Assembly (NCBI RefSeq): GCF_022655055.1
Contig: NZ_CP093384.1
Coordinates: forward strand, 1,240,001-1,304,000
Source: Vagococcus sp. CY52-2
Lineage (GTDB): Bacteria > Bacillota > Bacilli > Lactobacillales > Vagococcaceae
Direction: 5' to 3'
DNA length: 64,000 nucleotides
A program made the position numbers and the translations under genes. The notes beneath the pieces were generated by a model. The model was not told where the DNA came from. It did not search any database and saw only the letters and a list, made by a program, of their open reading frames with translations. Positions 26,581-36,332 of this stretch are shown in pieces (the stretch's first letter is position 1; the number at the start of each line of letters is the position of its first letter).

Positions 26581-27569
26581 AATTTACTGGTAATCTCCTC
26601 AATATTTTTTATCATGACAGAGATGGTTCCATCAGGATTGTTGATGAACTCAACCATATTCGCATCATTAAACACATCGCTTGGAATAGATAGTTCAATT
26701 CCATTAGCTAGTTTAAATTTTTGTTTACTGTATTTTTTTTCGTATTTCACAATATTTTCTGGAATATCCTCAGTAAATTTTGTTTTTTCAATTATTTCTC
26801 GGTATTCTTCTTTTGCTGAAATATTATCTTTAAATACAACATCAGCTACTTTTTGTGTGTCAATAATACCATCTGATTCAATGCTTTCAAAAATTGCTTG
26901 TTGTGCTTGACTCATACTCACGTACTCTTCTTCATTATAGCGTTTAGCAACTTGTTTCACTGCTTTTTTCACAATATTTAACTTTTCACTAACTGTCGGT
27001 AGTGGATCAAGTTGCAGCAAACGTTCTGTAAAATAGTAACGCTTTTCCCCTTCAAACATATAACGTTTTTCTATAACTTTAGTAGATAAATCTGCTAAAT
27101 TAATCATAAAACATTCATCAATTTTTTGTGTGACAGCAGGAAAAACAGTTCGATTTAAAATAATGCTATTTTGCATCACATCATCCACATACGTCACATG
27201 ATGTGTAAATTGAGGTTTATAATTAAATTTAATCACGACCAAATAATGATCTTCTTCTAAATCTTTAGTCTCTAGAAACAAGACATCCCCACTAGGTGCA
27301 TCCTCACTAATAGCTAATACATCAAACATCTTTTGAGAAATATCTTGTGTTGCTTTTATAAAATCAGTTTCTATTTCTTGCACAAAAGGAACAATAGCAT
27401 TATCTCCTGATAGAATGCCATGCTTATACTCTCCTTTATCCAATCGATTTAACACTGTTTCCATATATTGACTCACATAAAAATCACGTAAATCAAGTTC
27501 TGCTTGTGAACAAATTAATTGTCCAGAATCTTTATCAATAATGTGTAAAATCGCTTTTATTATTTCCAT
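26577..27569 (-). CDS. 37-kDa nucleoid-associated protein (NdpA family)
   Basis: The 330-residue protein matches the NdpA/YejK family in layout: an N-terminal domain opening IIKAILHIIDKDSGQLICSQ, a middle with FTHHVTYVDD and ILNRTVFPAV, and a C-terminal part with GIELSIPSDVFND. No TM or signal sequence. Family knowledge ties it to the nucleoid in Proteobacteria, with little experimental work in Firmicutes. Its 3' end overlaps the hydrolase gene on the other strand by 4 bases, leaving no room for a terminator. Confidence 0.8.
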   Translation of the reverse strand: MEIIKAILHIIDKDSGQLICSQAELDLRDFYVSQYMETVLNRLDKGEYKHGILSGDNAIVPFVQEIETDFIKATQDISQKMFDVLAISEDAPSGDVLFLETKDLEEDHYLVVIKFNYKPQFTHHVTYVDDVMQNSIILNRTVFPAVTQKIDECFMINLADLSTKVIEKRYMFEGEKRYYFTERLLQLDPLPTVSEKLNIVKKAVKQVAKRYNEEEYVSMSQAQQAIFESIESDGIIDTQKVADVVFKDNISAKEEYREIIEKTKFTEDIPENIVKYEKKYSKQKFKLANGIELSIPSDVFNDANMVEFINNPDGTISVMIKNIEEITSKF

Positions 27570-27587
27570 AGTATTCTCCTTTAAACA

Positions 27588-27616
27588 AGAAAAAGAGAAG
27601 GGAATTATTCCTTCTC
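27588..27616 (-). terminator. Intrinsic terminator of the hprK-lgt-gpsA-galU operon
   Basis: On the minus strand GAGAAGGAAT pairs with ATTCCCTTCTC, with one bulge, followed by TTTTT. The hairpin overlaps the end of galU. Confidence 0.7.
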
Positions 27617-28534
27617 AATTTTTTTGCTCTCAGTTTTTTTTGTTGTTATACCTTTTTCTTTTTTGATGTCTTCACTCAAATCTAAAATAAGTTGAGCTAA
27701 ATCATCTTTGATTTGAGGGTGCTTCAAACCATACTCAATACTTGTTTTCATGTAACCAAATTTATCTCCAACATCATAACGAGTTCCTTTAAAATTATGA
27801 GCAAAAACACGTTGTGTTTTATTTAATGTATCAATCGCATCTGTTAATTGAATTTCACCACCAGCACCTGGTTTTTGTTGCTCTAACACATGAAAAATTT
27901 CTGGTGTTAACAGATAACGTCCAATGATAGCCATATTACTTGGTGCTTTGTCAACAGGTGGCTTTTCGACAAAGTTTTTTACATTAAATAAGTTTTTTTC
28001 TACTTCACCACCAGGATTAATAATACCATATTTAGATACATCGTCTTTAGGTACTTCCATAACTGCAATAGTAGAAGCATGTGTCTCATCATAATCATTG
28101 ATTAATTGTTTGGTTAATGGGATATTATCTTCCATGATATCATCCCCCAGCATTACAACAAATGGCTCATTGCCAACAAATGATTTTGCCTGTAATACTG
28201 CATGACCCAAACCAAGTGGGTGTGATTGCCGAATAAAGTGTAAATTTAATCCAGTTGTCTCTTCAACCAATTCAAGTAATTCTAACTTACCTTTTTCTTT
28301 CAAGTTAGTTTCAAGCTCTAAATTAGAATCAAAATGATCTTCAATCGGACGTTTTGCTTTTCCTGTAATAATTAAAATATCTTCAATTCCTGAAGCAAGA
28401 GCTTCTTCAACAATAAATTGAATAGTAGGTTTATCAACAATTGGTAACATTTCCTTAGCCATCGCTTTGGTTGCAGGTAAAAAACGCGTTCCTAATCCAG
28501 CTGCTGGAATAACAGCTTTCTTCACTTTAGACAT
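27605..28534 (-). CDS. galU: UTP-glucose-1-phosphate uridylyltransferase
   Basis: The 309-residue enzyme makes UDP-glucose from UTP and glucose-1-phosphate, feeding glycolipid anchor, teichoic acid and polysaccharide synthesis. The nucleotide-binding start [21 protein letters not shown] and the FVEKP segment are typical. It follows gpsA by 16 bases, giving the order hprK-lgt-gpsA-galU common in lactic acid bacteria. Confidence 0.95.
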   Translation of the reverse strand: MSKVKKAVIPAAGLGTRFLPATKAMAKEMLPIVDKPTIQFIVEEALASGIEDILIITGKAKRPIEDHFDSNLELETNLKEKGKLELLELVEETTGLNLHFIRQSHPLGLGHAVLQAKSFVGNEPFVVMLGDDIMEDNIPLTKQLINDYDETHASTIAVMEVPKDDVSKYGIINPGGEVEKNLFNVKNFVEKPPVDKAPSNMAIIGRYLLTPEIFHVLEQQKPGAGGEIQLTDAIDTLNKTQRVFAHNFKGTRYDVGDKFGYMKTSIEYGLKHPQIKDDLAQLILDLSEDIKKEKGITTKKTESKKIEKE

Positions 28535-28550
28535 ATGTATTATTCTCCTT

Positions 28551-29561
28551 TTATAATTCCTGCTCAGATTTATGTTCTCTAAGCATTATATTTTTTACTG
28601 TTGTTGGAACGTCAGTATGGTTATAAATAACGTCATAAATAGCTTCTGTAATAGGCATTTCTATATGTCTTTCTTGAGCTAATTGATAAGCTGCTTTAGT
28701 TGTATAAACACCCTCAACAATCATGCCCATATTATTTAGTACATCATCTAATGAATTACCTTTTCCAAGTAAATACCCAGCTCTAAAATTACGTGAGTGT
28801 TCACTCGCACATGTTACTGCTAAATCCCCTACGCCACTTAATCCAATAAATGTCAAAGGATCAGCACCCATTGCAACACCTAAACGGCTAATTTCAGCTA
28901 ATCCACGAGTCATAATCGCTGCTCTAGCATTATCTCCATAACCTAATCCATGTAAAGCTCCAGAACCAAGTGCGATAATATTTTTTAAAGCCGCACCCAT
29001 TTCTACTCCAACGACATCACTATTAGTATATACTCTAAAATAGTCATTTGAAAATAAACGTTGAACGTACTCAGCAGCATGCATTGAATGTGATGCTGCT
29101 GTAATGGTTGTCACGTCTTTGACTGCTACTTCTTCTGCATGGCTAGGACCAGATAATACAACAATCGCTTGTCTATGATTTGGAGAAATTTCCTCTTCAA
29201 GTATTTCTGTGATACGCTTATGACTATCCTGTTCTAACCCTTTACTTGCATGAATAATAACCGGTTGATTGTTACATACTTGGTTAAATTGATGTGATAC
29301 ATCACGCATAGCCTTTGTTGGTACAACAAATAACACAGCATCTGCATCTTTCACACATTCCTTTAAATCTGATGTTCCTTTTAACTTACTGGGTAACGTA
29401 ATTTCTTTCAAATAATGAGCATTAGTATGATGAGTGTTTATTTCATTAATTTGAGTTTCTTTATGTCCCCAAATAATCACATCATGCCCATTTTCAACGA
29501 GTACCATCGCTAAAGCAGTACCCCAAGATCCTGCCCCTAAAACAGCAATTTTTTGTTTCAT
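28551..29561 (-). CDS. gpsA: Glycerol-3-phosphate dehydrogenase (NAD(P)+)
   Basis: The 336-residue enzyme reduces dihydroxyacetone phosphate to sn-glycerol-3-phosphate for phospholipid and teichoic-acid synthesis. The N-terminal Rossmann motif is [13 protein letters not shown]; the catalytic Lys is in [16 protein letters not shown], and the substrate region [15 protein letters not shown] is present. It lies between lgt and galU, so products of this operon share the glycerophosphate route. Confidence 0.95.
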   Translation of the reverse strand: MKQKIAVLGAGSWGTALAMVLVENGHDVIIWGHKETQINEINTHHTNAHYLKEITLPSKLKGTSDLKECVKDADAVLFVVPTKAMRDVSHQFNQVCNNQPVIIHASKGLEQDSHKRITEILEEEISPNHRQAIVVLSGPSHAEEVAVKDVTTITAASHSMHAAEYVQRLFSNDYFRVYTNSDVVGVEMGAALKNIIALGSGALHGLGYGDNARAAIMTRGLAEISRLGVAMGADPLTFIGLSGVGDLAVTCASEHSRNFRAGYLLGKGNSLDDVLNNMGMIVEGVYTTKAAYQLAQERHIEMPITEAIYDVIYNHTDVPTTVKNIMLREHKSEQEL

Positions 29562-29619
29562 CGAATTAAATTTCTCCTTTTAAAAAAACATTAGTATCTT
29601 TATTTTATCATAGGTTACT

Positions 29620-29668
29620 AAAAGAAGTAAGATGCGAGACGTTTTCCGCCACACATCTTACTTCTTAT
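29620..29668. terminator. Hairpin between lgt and gpsA
   Basis: AAGAAGTAAGATG (29622-29634) pairs perfectly with CATCTTACTTCTT (29654-29666), overlapping the lgt stop. The T run on the minus strand is short (TTTTAG), so it may be an attenuating terminator or an mRNA-stabilising hairpin. Confidence 0.55.
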
Positions 29669-30483
29669 TTAAGACTATATGATCGATTATAATATGGCAA
29701 ATTCTTATTTTTACGTCGAATGACAATTAAGATAAGCGCACCAATGAATAATAAAGCTGAAAGAATTTGTGATATTCTTAAACCACCGAAAAACATTAAA
29801 CTATCTGTTCTCATTCCCTCGATAAAAAAGCGTCCAAATGAATACCATAAAATATACGTCAAGGCAACTTCTCCTCGTTTAAAAAATTGATTTTTTCTTC
29901 TTAATAAAATAATCACGATAAATCCAATCAAATTCCACGTGCTTTCATATAAAAAAGTTGGTTGTCTGTATGCACCATCAATGTACATATTCTCAATAAT
30001 AAAATTAGGCAAATGTAACTTCATTAAAAAAACTTTGGTTGTTATTTCTCCAAATGCTTCATGATTCATAAAATTTCCCCATCGACCAATAGCTTGTGCT
30101 AATAAAACGCTCGGAGCTGCGACATCTAAAAACGTCCAAGTATTAATGAAGTGATGACGTGTATAAAGATATAATACTAAGCCACCCGCTATTAATCCAC
30201 CATAAATAGCAAGTCCACCATTTCGAATAGCAAATATTTCAATTGGATGTTGCGCATAATATTGCCACTCAAATATAACATAGTACAATCTAGCCCCAAC
30301 AATCGAAATTGGAAGAGCCCAGAGCATCATATCCACGACATCATCTTCTTTAAGTCCTACTCGAACAGCTTCTTTGGTAGCAAGCCATGAAACTAATACA
30401 ATACCAGACACAATAATAATTGCATACCATTGAATCGCTATACCGAAAATATGAAAAGCTGTCGGATTAATTGTTGCTATCAT
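29665..30483 (-). CDS. lgt: Phosphatidylglycerol-prolipoprotein diacylglyceryl transferase
   Basis: The 272-residue membrane enzyme attaches diacylglycerol to the lipobox cysteine of prolipoproteins. It has seven hydrophobic segments and the Lgt signature AIGRWGNFMNHEAFGE; GGLAIYGGLIAGG and the RFFIEGMRTDS region are also conserved. Substrates in this window include the lipoprotein at 36333 and the zinc-binding protein at 59048. Its ATG overlaps the hprK stop by 4 bases. Confidence 0.95.
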   Translation of the reverse strand: MIATINPTAFHIFGIAIQWYAIIIVSGIVLVSWLATKEAVRVGLKEDDVVDMMLWALPISIVGARLYYVIFEWQYYAQHPIEIFAIRNGGLAIYGGLIAGGLVLYLYTRHHFINTWTFLDVAAPSVLLAQAIGRWGNFMNHEAFGEITTKVFLMKLHLPNFIIENMYIDGAYRQPTFLYESTWNLIGFIVIILLRRKNQFFKRGEVALTYILWYSFGRFFIEGMRTDSLMFFGGLRISQILSALLFIGALILIVIRRKNKNLPYYNRSYSLK

Positions 30484-31421
30484 TTATCAAACTCCTTGCC
30501 ATTATCTGAATTTTCAGCAATCAATTCTGCTAAATTATTTTCAAATTTTTTCGTTGCATCATATCCCATTGTTTTTGCTCTAAAATTCATTGCTGCAACT
30601 TCAATAATTGCCGCAACATTTCGACCAGTAGAAACTGGAATACTAATTTTAGGTACGGGAACATGTGCTAAATCAATTGACTCAGTACCTGAACCTAATC
30701 TATCAAATGTATTATCAACACTCCAATCTCTAAGGTGTACAACAAGAGAGATATGAGCATGATTTCTAACGGCACTGGCCCCAAACAAGTTCATTACATC
30801 AATAATACCCACTCCACGAATTTCCATCAAATGTTCTAAAATTTTAGGAGATTCTCCAATAACAGTTCGTTCATCTTGACGGTAAATATCCACACGATCA
30901 TCTGCAATTAAACGATGCCCTTTTTTAATTAATTCTAGACCTGTTTCACTTTTACCAATACCACTGCTACCTTGAATTAATACACCTAAACCATATACTT
31001 CTACTAATACACCATGAATAGAAACCCGTTCGGCTAGTTGACTTTCCAAAAAGTTTGAAATCATACCAGATAAACGAGAAGTAGAAATAGTAGATTGTAT
31101 AATCGGTATTGCTTGTTTGTTTGCCGCCTTAACCAATTCTTGTGGCACGGATAATCCTCTAGCTACAACAAAACAAGGGGTATCATCATTACATAATTTT
31201 TTAAAAATAATTGTTTTTTCAGCTACTGTCATCTTTTCAATAAACGTAATTTCTTTCATACCTAATAATTGTATTCTATCATATGGGTAATAATTAAAAT
31301 AACCAGTCAATTCCAATCCTGGTCGTGAAATTTCGCTGGAAGAAACAGTGCGATTTAAAAAATCATCACCTGAATATACATCCAGATGTAGTTGATTAAC
31401 AATATCTTTGATTTGAACCAT
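30480..31421 (-). CDS. hprK: HPr kinase/phosphorylase
   Basis: This 313-residue hexameric enzyme phosphorylates HPr on Ser46 for carbon catabolite control and can reverse the reaction. The C-terminal catalytic domain has Walker A GSSGIGKSETG and the second signature EIRGVGIIDVMNLFG; the N-terminal domain is of MurF-like fold. It is the first gene of the operon with lgt, gpsA and galU. Confidence 0.96.
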   Translation of the reverse strand: MVQIKDIVNQLHLDVYSGDDFLNRTVSSSEISRPGLELTGYFNYYPYDRIQLLGMKEITFIEKMTVAEKTIIFKKLCNDDTPCFVVARGLSVPQELVKAANKQAIPIIQSTISTSRLSGMISNFLESQLAERVSIHGVLVEVYGLGVLIQGSSGIGKSETGLELIKKGHRLIADDRVDIYRQDERTVIGESPKILEHLMEIRGVGIIDVMNLFGASAVRNHAHISLVVHLRDWSVDNTFDRLGSGTESIDLAHVPVPKISIPVSTGRNVAAIIEVAAMNFRAKTMGYDATKKFENNLAELIAENSDNGKEFDK

Positions 31422-31501
31422 TTTTTCACTTCCTTACTTTAAGTACTCATCTTGTCTATTTTAACACTTAATTTGCTAAGTGACTATCTTTTGATACCGT
31501 T

Positions 31502-31978
31502 TTACTTTTCACTCGATTTATTTTTTTTGATTATAAATGATTCTTCTTCAATTTTTATTTTAGCTGCCAATAAAATTTTAGATACTGCTTCATTAATAAT
31601 AAAACCAATGGCTATTGCCCCGCCTACTAAACACGCTTGAAAGCCATAATGGAGAGCGACTTCATAATGTTTTTCTGTCAAATTATTAAAGGTCTTAAAT
31701 AACAGTCCACCTGGTACAATCGGCATAATTCCTGGCATATTAAATACTAGACTGGATACATTTTTCCACTTACTTAGTATGTGAGAAAAAAATACTAAAG
31801 CAAGCAATGCTATTAAAGAAGACAAGGCTTCACTAAAAGACAATTTTGTACATACATAATATACAAACCATGTAAACATCCCTGATAACCCACATAGCAA
31901 AGTATAATTTTTCTCAATGTTATAAAGAACAGCAATGGCACAACCAGCAATAAAACTAAAAAATAATTTTATAATCAT
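31502..31978 (-). CDS. Threonine/serine exporter subunit, ThrE_2/DUF3815 part
   Basis: The 158-residue protein has four to five TM helices and the family pattern with NMPGIMPIVPGGLLFKTF. It is the short YjjB-like half of the split ThrE exporter; the long half is the gene just upstream, with 11 bases between them. Together they equal a full ThrE. Export of threonine, serine or, in some bacteria, succinate is known for the family; the substrate here is unknown. Confidence 0.8.
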   Translation of the reverse strand: MIIKLFFSFIAGCAIAVLYNIEKNYTLLCGLSGMFTWFVYYVCTKLSFSEALSSLIALLALVFFSHILSKWKNVSSLVFNMPGIMPIVPGGLLFKTFNNLTEKHYEVALHYGFQACLVGGAIAIGFIINEAVSKILLAAKIKIEEESFIIKKNKSSEK

Positions 31979-31989
31979 CGAATCACCCC

Positions 31990-32751
31990 TTATAAAGCAC
32001 TAGAAAAAATGATAGCAACGGGTAGTCCTAGCATTAAGGCTGTACTAAAAGCATCCATCGATTGAATCATTCCCGTCAAATAATTACCGTCCATCATTGC
32101 CCTAATAGCATTAACAAATGTCGTACCAGGTAACAATGGCATAATGCAACTAAATAAAATAGAGTATGGTTCACTCACCACATGTACTTTAACTAGACAT
32201 ACAATAAAAAAGCAAATAATAGTTGAATAAGACAGAATAGAAAAGATATTTATTTTTGTTGTTTCTTTTATTTTTAAATACGACCAATATCCAATAATTC
32301 CTAGAAAAAACGTTGTAAAAAAACTCCAGTTTAAGCCGTTCATAATGACATTCATCCCACCACAGACAAGCGCTGCACTAATAATTCGTGTTTTTTCAGG
32401 AAAAGAATAGTTTTTTTGATTAATGACTCTTAACTCATTTAAAAAGCTCTGAGTATCCATTTTATTAGCTAAAAAGTCATCTAATACTCGTTCAACTCGC
32501 AGTATTTTTTCAAAATTATATCCCGATTTTTCTACGGGAATCATTTTAACCGTATTATCATGTCTATTTATAATGACAAAGCTCGTTTCTGCATTAAAGG
32601 TTGATAACTCATTATTTTCTATATTTAAATGACTAATAATCTTATGTATATTGGCATTAATCATATCACTTGTCGCATTACTTTCTTGTAAAATCTTTCC
32701 ATATAACAAACATACTTGTACAATATCATCAAAATTAGGTTGAGAATCCAT
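31990..32751 (-). CDS. Threonine/serine exporter subunit, ThrE/DUF1212 part
   Basis: The product is about 253 residues: a soluble N-terminal portion of about 120 residues, then five hydrophobic segments with the CIMPLLPGTTFVNAIRAMMDGNYLTG motif region, which mirrors PGGLLF in the partner. I start it at the ATG at 32749-32751 (MDSQPNFDD), seven bases past AAGGA; an ATG two codons earlier also fits. It is the YjjP-like half. Upstream lies a terminator at 32795-32830 that ends the opposite neighbour's... on the same strand, a separate M24-fold gene. Confidence 0.8.
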   Translation of the reverse strand: MDSQPNFDDIVQVCLLYGKILQESNATSDMINANIHKIISHLNIENNELSTFNAETSFVIINRHDNTVKMIPVEKSGYNFEKILRVERVLDDFLANKMDTQSFLNELRVINQKNYSFPEKTRIISAALVCGGMNVIMNGLNWSFFTTFFLGIIGYWSYLKIKETTKINIFSILSYSTIICFFIVCLVKVHVVSEPYSILFSCIMPLLPGTTFVNAIRAMMDGNYLTGMIQSMDAFSTALMLGLPVAIIFSSAL

Positions 32752-32794
32752 CTTCATTTCCTTCTTTCCTAAAATGTATCCCATTTACTATAAC

Positions 32795-32830
32795 GAAAAA
32801 AAATTCCTATTATACAGACATAATAGGAAT
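32795..32830 (-). terminator. Intrinsic terminator downstream of the M24-fold gene
   Basis: On the minus strand ATTCCTATTA and TAATAGGAAT pair perfectly around an 8-base loop, followed by eight T. It separates the M24-fold gene from the ThrE pair. Confidence 0.85.
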
Positions 32831-32843
32831 AAAACATGATTTT

Positions 32844-34229
32844 TTATTTAATTCGTTTTAATGCGTGATGTTTAGCCAAAAAGAAAGGACGATAATAGGC
32901 CACAGTATCTGTCATAGGTAAGACATCTTCACTTAATTTTATATTCAGTTGATTTTCAATAAATTTTCTACGAATCATAAATGTTTCATACAAATCAACA
33001 TAATGTTTTTTTATATCGCGTTGTAAGGTGCTATCTGCTAAAACAATACCACTTTCACAACTTGTTCCTGCATAACCTGCCATCGAGGGTATAATGTCTG
33101 TTTGAAACATCATCCCACTTTTTAATACGATATCAGATGTTGGATAGATTGGTGAAGATAACCATTCTTCATCAGCAAATAAATGTCCAGGATTTAAATG
33201 CCATCCATACGTTTTTTGTGGCAAAATGTCTTCTATGATACTGTACATCTCATGCCCAGTCATACCAATTTTTATTGTTTCAAGCCATGTGGCAATAGCA
33301 TTGAAATACGGTTTTGCTAAGACATCTAAATAATCTTCTACTCCTGTTGGTAACTGTTTAGCGGTCGAAACAGCATAGCCTGCACGAGAAGTGAGTCCGC
33401 CTTTATATCCTACAGTCATAGATACTGGATCTCCCAAAGTCACTTTTTTATTAGTTGGGTACATATTGGCTTTTTCAAAACGTTCACCGGTTGCAGCAAT
33501 TGTTACCACACTTCTTGGTTGTCCAAGCTCTTGCATCACGTCCCCAATCTCCATTTCTGAGATACCAACATCAAATGTTTGCAAACCCTTTGACATGCTT
33601 TGGCTAGATAGCTGAGCCCAAAATTCATAGTGAGCAATCTCATTACTGTTATTTGTAACTCTTGCTCCATTGTCACTACTAATAAATAATCCCGTTTGAT
33701 TGGATAGATTTTTTTCATCTACTACTTCTTTTAATCCTTGTATTAAAAAGTTAGGTAAATCAAATAGTTTGTTATTATCACAATAGTGACTAGTGAATAA
33801 CTTCCAACCTACTACACCAACTTGCATGTTATTTGACAATCCAGCTTCTTTAAAATAATTTGTAATTGGATTGTCATTATCCATTGGTTGATTTGCTAAA
33901 GATAAATGAGGCATGTGAATACCCTTAGCTTTAATACGTGATTTAGAAACTTTATTTAAGTTTTCATTTCCTAGTATTAAATAGGCCTCTTTTGTTTTAT
34001 GTAACACTAACATACCTTCTTCAAAACGTGTCACAAATCCTGTCAAATATTCAAAATTTCCACCATGTTCCAAGTCACAATAAACAACAATAGCATCTAA
34101 GTTTTTATCTGACATTCTTTTAATTACTTTATCCAAGCGTTCTCCTATCGTATCATCTGTTAACGGTACAGGTTGAAGCTCTCTATCAACTACTAATTCC
34201 TCTACTATATCTAAATCTATATTCATCAA
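32844..34229 (-). CDS. M24-fold protein without metal ligands (creatinase/aminopeptidase-like)
   Basis: The 461-residue protein has a creatinase N-terminal domain (about 25-190; IVVYCDLEHGGNFEYLTGF) and a pita-bread M24 domain (about 195-430). In M24 metallopeptidases two Asp, one His and two Glu bind metal. Here the segment GDPVSMTVGYKGGLTSRAGY has no Asp at the two ligand sites, the His in NPGH is kept, the first Glu is replaced in FQTDIIP, and one Glu remains in CESGIVL. It is therefore probably not a metallopeptidase; creatinase itself is a metal-free M24 relative. The substrate is unknown. Confidence 0.75.
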   Translation of the reverse strand: MMNIDLDIVEELVVDRELQPVPLTDDTIGERLDKVIKRMSDKNLDAIVVYCDLEHGGNFEYLTGFVTRFEEGMLVLHKTKEAYLILGNENLNKVSKSRIKAKGIHMPHLSLANQPMDNDNPITNYFKEAGLSNNMQVGVVGWKLFTSHYCDNNKLFDLPNFLIQGLKEVVDEKNLSNQTGLFISSDNGARVTNNSNEIAHYEFWAQLSSQSMSKGLQTFDVGISEMEIGDVMQELGQPRSVVTIAATGERFEKANMYPTNKKVTLGDPVSMTVGYKGGLTSRAGYAVSTAKQLPTGVEDYLDVLAKPYFNAIATWLETIKIGMTGHEMYSIIEDILPQKTYGWHLNPGHLFADEEWLSSPIYPTSDIVLKSGMMFQTDIIPSMAGYAGTSCESGIVLADSTLQRDIKKHYVDLYETFMIRRKFIENQLNIKLSEDVLPMTDTVAYYRPFFLAKHHALKRIK

Positions 34230-34439
34230 TACAATAAACCTCCTATTTTTATTTATCTATTCAATATCATAACATAAGTTAATGACTACTATACATTATA
34301 GGATAATGATAGATTAACAAAATTTAGCGATTTATTTATGACAATATCTTGATTTTAAACGTTACAACCAATGCTCATTGAGCTACTATTAGGTTTATTA
34401 ATTGATAAACTTACTTTCATATCTCTACTTGAATTCAAA

Positions 34440-34479
34440 CAAAAAAAGAACCCTATATTCATAGAGTTCTTTTTTAGTT
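34440..34479. terminator. Intrinsic terminator of rplS
   Basis: AAAAAAGAAC-CCTAT and ATAGA-GTTCTTTTTT pair across ATTC, with A and T runs. It ends the rimM-trmD-rplS transcript. The rest of 34230-34491 shows no gene. Confidence 0.8.
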
Positions 34480-34491
34480 AATAATGACTCA

Positions 34492-34839
34492 TTAACGACG
34501 AATTTCTTTAATTCTTGCTGCTTTACCATGTAATGAACGGATGTAATAAAGTTTCGCACGACGAACTTTACCATAACGAATTACTTCGATTTGAGCAACA
34601 CGTGGTGTATGAATTGGGAAAGTACGTTCCACACCAACACCATTAGAAATTTTACGTACAGTGTAAGTTTCGCTAATTCCAGCTCCACGGCGTTTGATTA
34701 CAACACCTTCAAATAACTGGATACGTTCACGAGTACCCTCAACAACTTTAGCATGTACACGTACAGTGTCACCAGGTCTAAAAGCTGGGATATCAGAGCG
34801 CAATTGTTCTTTTGTAATTTCTTCTATTAATGGATTCAT
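34492..34839 (-). CDS. rplS: 50S ribosomal protein L19
   Basis: The 115-residue protein is of exact family length, with [20 protein letters not shown] and the end [13 protein letters not shown]. It lies at the interface of the two ribosomal subunits. I start it at the ATG at 34837-34839, nine bases past AAGGAG; the GTG two codons before is too close to the site. It has its own predicted promoter and leader hairpin downstream of trmD. Confidence 0.96.
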   Translation of the reverse strand: MNPLIEEITKEQLRSDIPAFRPGDTVRVHAKVVEGTRERIQLFEGVVIKRRGAGISETYTVRKISNGVGVERTFPIHTPRVAQIEVIRYGKVRRAKLYYIRSLHGKAARIKEIRR

Positions 34840-34860
34840 GTCCACATTCTCCTTATTCTA

Positions 34861-34900
34861 AACATTCATATGAGTCTTACACAGCGGAATGTTGTGATAG
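34861..34900 (-). ncRNA. Probable L19 ribosomal protein leader
   Basis: On the minus strand AACATTC-CGCTGTGTAAGACTCATAT-GAATGTT forms a short closing stem over a large conserved-looking loop, about 20 bases before rplS. The CCGCTGTGTAAGA core recalls the L19 leader family of Firmicutes, which is thought to mediate autoregulation by L19. Assignment is from memory. Confidence 0.55.
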
Positions 34901-34924
34901 ATGAGCCATTTGACTCACTAAATA

Positions 34925-34953
34925 ATAATAGCATAATTACTCTTTTCAGTAAA
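34925..34953 (-). promoter_or_regulatory. Predicted promoter for rplS
   Basis: On the minus strand TTTACT (34948-34953) and TATTAT (34925-34930) are separated by 17 bases, just after the trmD stop and before the L19 leader. Confidence 0.45.
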
Positions 34954-34957
34954 GAGG

Positions 34958-35698
34958 CTAAATACTTTTTTCTTCCTTTTTCACTTCTTCTAGTAATCTT
35001 TCCATCTCTTTTGTTAACTCAATCGATTCTAACATATCAGGTCGTCTTAAGTAGGTTCTTCTAAGCGATTCTTTTAACTGCCATTCTTCAATTAATTTAT
35101 GATTTCCATTGGTTAATACGTGAGGAACTTCCATTCCTTCATAATTAGCCGGACGTGTGTATTGTGGATGCTCCAAAAGACCTGTTGAATGAGAATCGGT
35201 TTTGGCTGACTGATCATTACCCAAAACTTCTGGTAATAACCTCACTGTTGCATCAATCATCACCATTGCGCCAAGCTCTCCACCTGTTAACACATAATCA
35301 CCAAGTGACACTTCATCGGTTACTAAAGAACGAATTCTTTCATCATAGCCTTCATAATGACCACAAATAAAAACCAAGTGTTCCTCTTTAGAAAATTCTT
35401 CCGCCATCTCTTGATTAAATCGTTTGCCTGCTGGATCAAGTAAAATCACACGAGGTTTAGTTTTTGCGTCTTCTTCAATGAAAGTAAGTGCATCATGGAT
35501 AGGTTGAACTTTCAACAACATTCCTGCTCCCCCACCATACGGGTAATCATCTACTTGTTGGTGTTTATTTGTCGAAAACTCTCTAAAGTTTCTTACATGA
35601 ACATCCAGCAACTCTTTAGTGATGGCTTTTCCTAAAATAGATTCAGTTAGCGGACCTTCAAACATTTTTGGAAAAAGAGTTAAAACATCAATTCTCAT
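34958..35698 (-). CDS. trmD: tRNA (guanine-37-N1) methyltransferase
   Basis: The 246-residue SPOUT methyltransferase modifies G37 next to the anticodon. The trefoil-knot SAM site is seen in [12 protein letters not shown] and [29 protein letters not shown] is also conserved. I place the start at the ATG at 35696-35698 ([10 protein letters not shown]). It overlaps the end of rimM by 11 bases, the usual rimM-trmD-rplS order. Confidence 0.95.
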   Translation of the reverse strand: MRIDVLTLFPKMFEGPLTESILGKAITKELLDVHVRNFREFSTNKHQQVDDYPYGGGAGMLLKVQPIHDALTFIEEDAKTKPRVILLDPAGKRFNQEMAEEFSKEEHLVFICGHYEGYDERIRSLVTDEVSLGDYVLTGGELGAMVMIDATVRLLPEVLGNDQSAKTDSHSTGLLEHPQYTRPANYEGMEVPHVLTNGNHKLIEEWQLKESLRRTYLRRPDMLESIELTKEMERLLEEVKKEEKSI

Positions 35699-36218
35699 CG
35701 TCAATCAACCCTTCTGGAATATCAACAGTCACTTTCTTCGCATCCACATTTACATTTAAAATAACTGATTCAATATAGGGTAACAAGATATCCTTTTTCC
35801 CATGTTCTTTATGTTTGACTACCCACACATCATTGGCTCCTGGAGATAATATTTCTTTTATGGTTCCTAATAGTTCTCCTGTTTCATCTACTACTTCACA
35901 CCCAATAATTTCATGATAATAAAAAGCATTTTCCTCTAATTGACCGATTTCGTCTTTTTTAACTTTTAAAATGCCGTTACGATACTTCTCAACGTCATTA
36001 ATATTCGGATGACCCTCAAAACTAACAATATCAAAATTTTTATGTTTTCTGTGAGATTTTATCATTAACTCAACCATGTCTTTTCCATCTTGAAATAGGT
36101 ACAATATATTCCCTTTTTTATAGCGTTTTTCTGGAAAATCTGTTTGAGAAATTACTCTGACTTCCCCTTTAATTCCTTGTGTATTAACAATTTTTCCAAC
36201 ATTTAAATACTCTGTCAC
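35688..36218 (-). CDS. rimM: Ribosome maturation factor RimM
   Basis: The 176-residue protein assists late 30S assembly near S19. It has an N-terminal RimM domain ([18 protein letters not shown]) and a C-terminal PRC-barrel with [18 protein letters not shown] and [11 protein letters not shown]. It leads the rimM-trmD pair; rpsP and ffh, often upstream in other Firmicutes, are not here. Confidence 0.95.
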   Translation of the reverse strand: MTEYLNVGKIVNTQGIKGEVRVISQTDFPEKRYKKGNILYLFQDGKDMVELMIKSHRKHKNFDIVSFEGHPNINDVEKYRNGILKVKKDEIGQLEENAFYYHEIIGCEVVDETGELLGTIKEILSPGANDVWVVKHKEHGKKDILLPYIESVILNVNVDAKKVTVDIPEGLIDDEN

Positions 36219-36285
36219 CTTTATTCCCTCATTTCACATATTCATTTTATTATTGTAACATTTTGCTTAAGCCAAAGCGAAACAT

Positions 36286-36324
36286 TTTAAAAAGCATTGG
36301 CTAAAAAACTAACCAATGCTCTCT
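36286..36324 (-). terminator. Intrinsic terminator of the lipoprotein gene
   Basis: On the minus strand AGCATTGGTT and AGCCAATGCT pair around AGTTTTTT and are followed by TTTTT. Confidence 0.75.
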
Positions 36325-36332
36325 AATCATTT

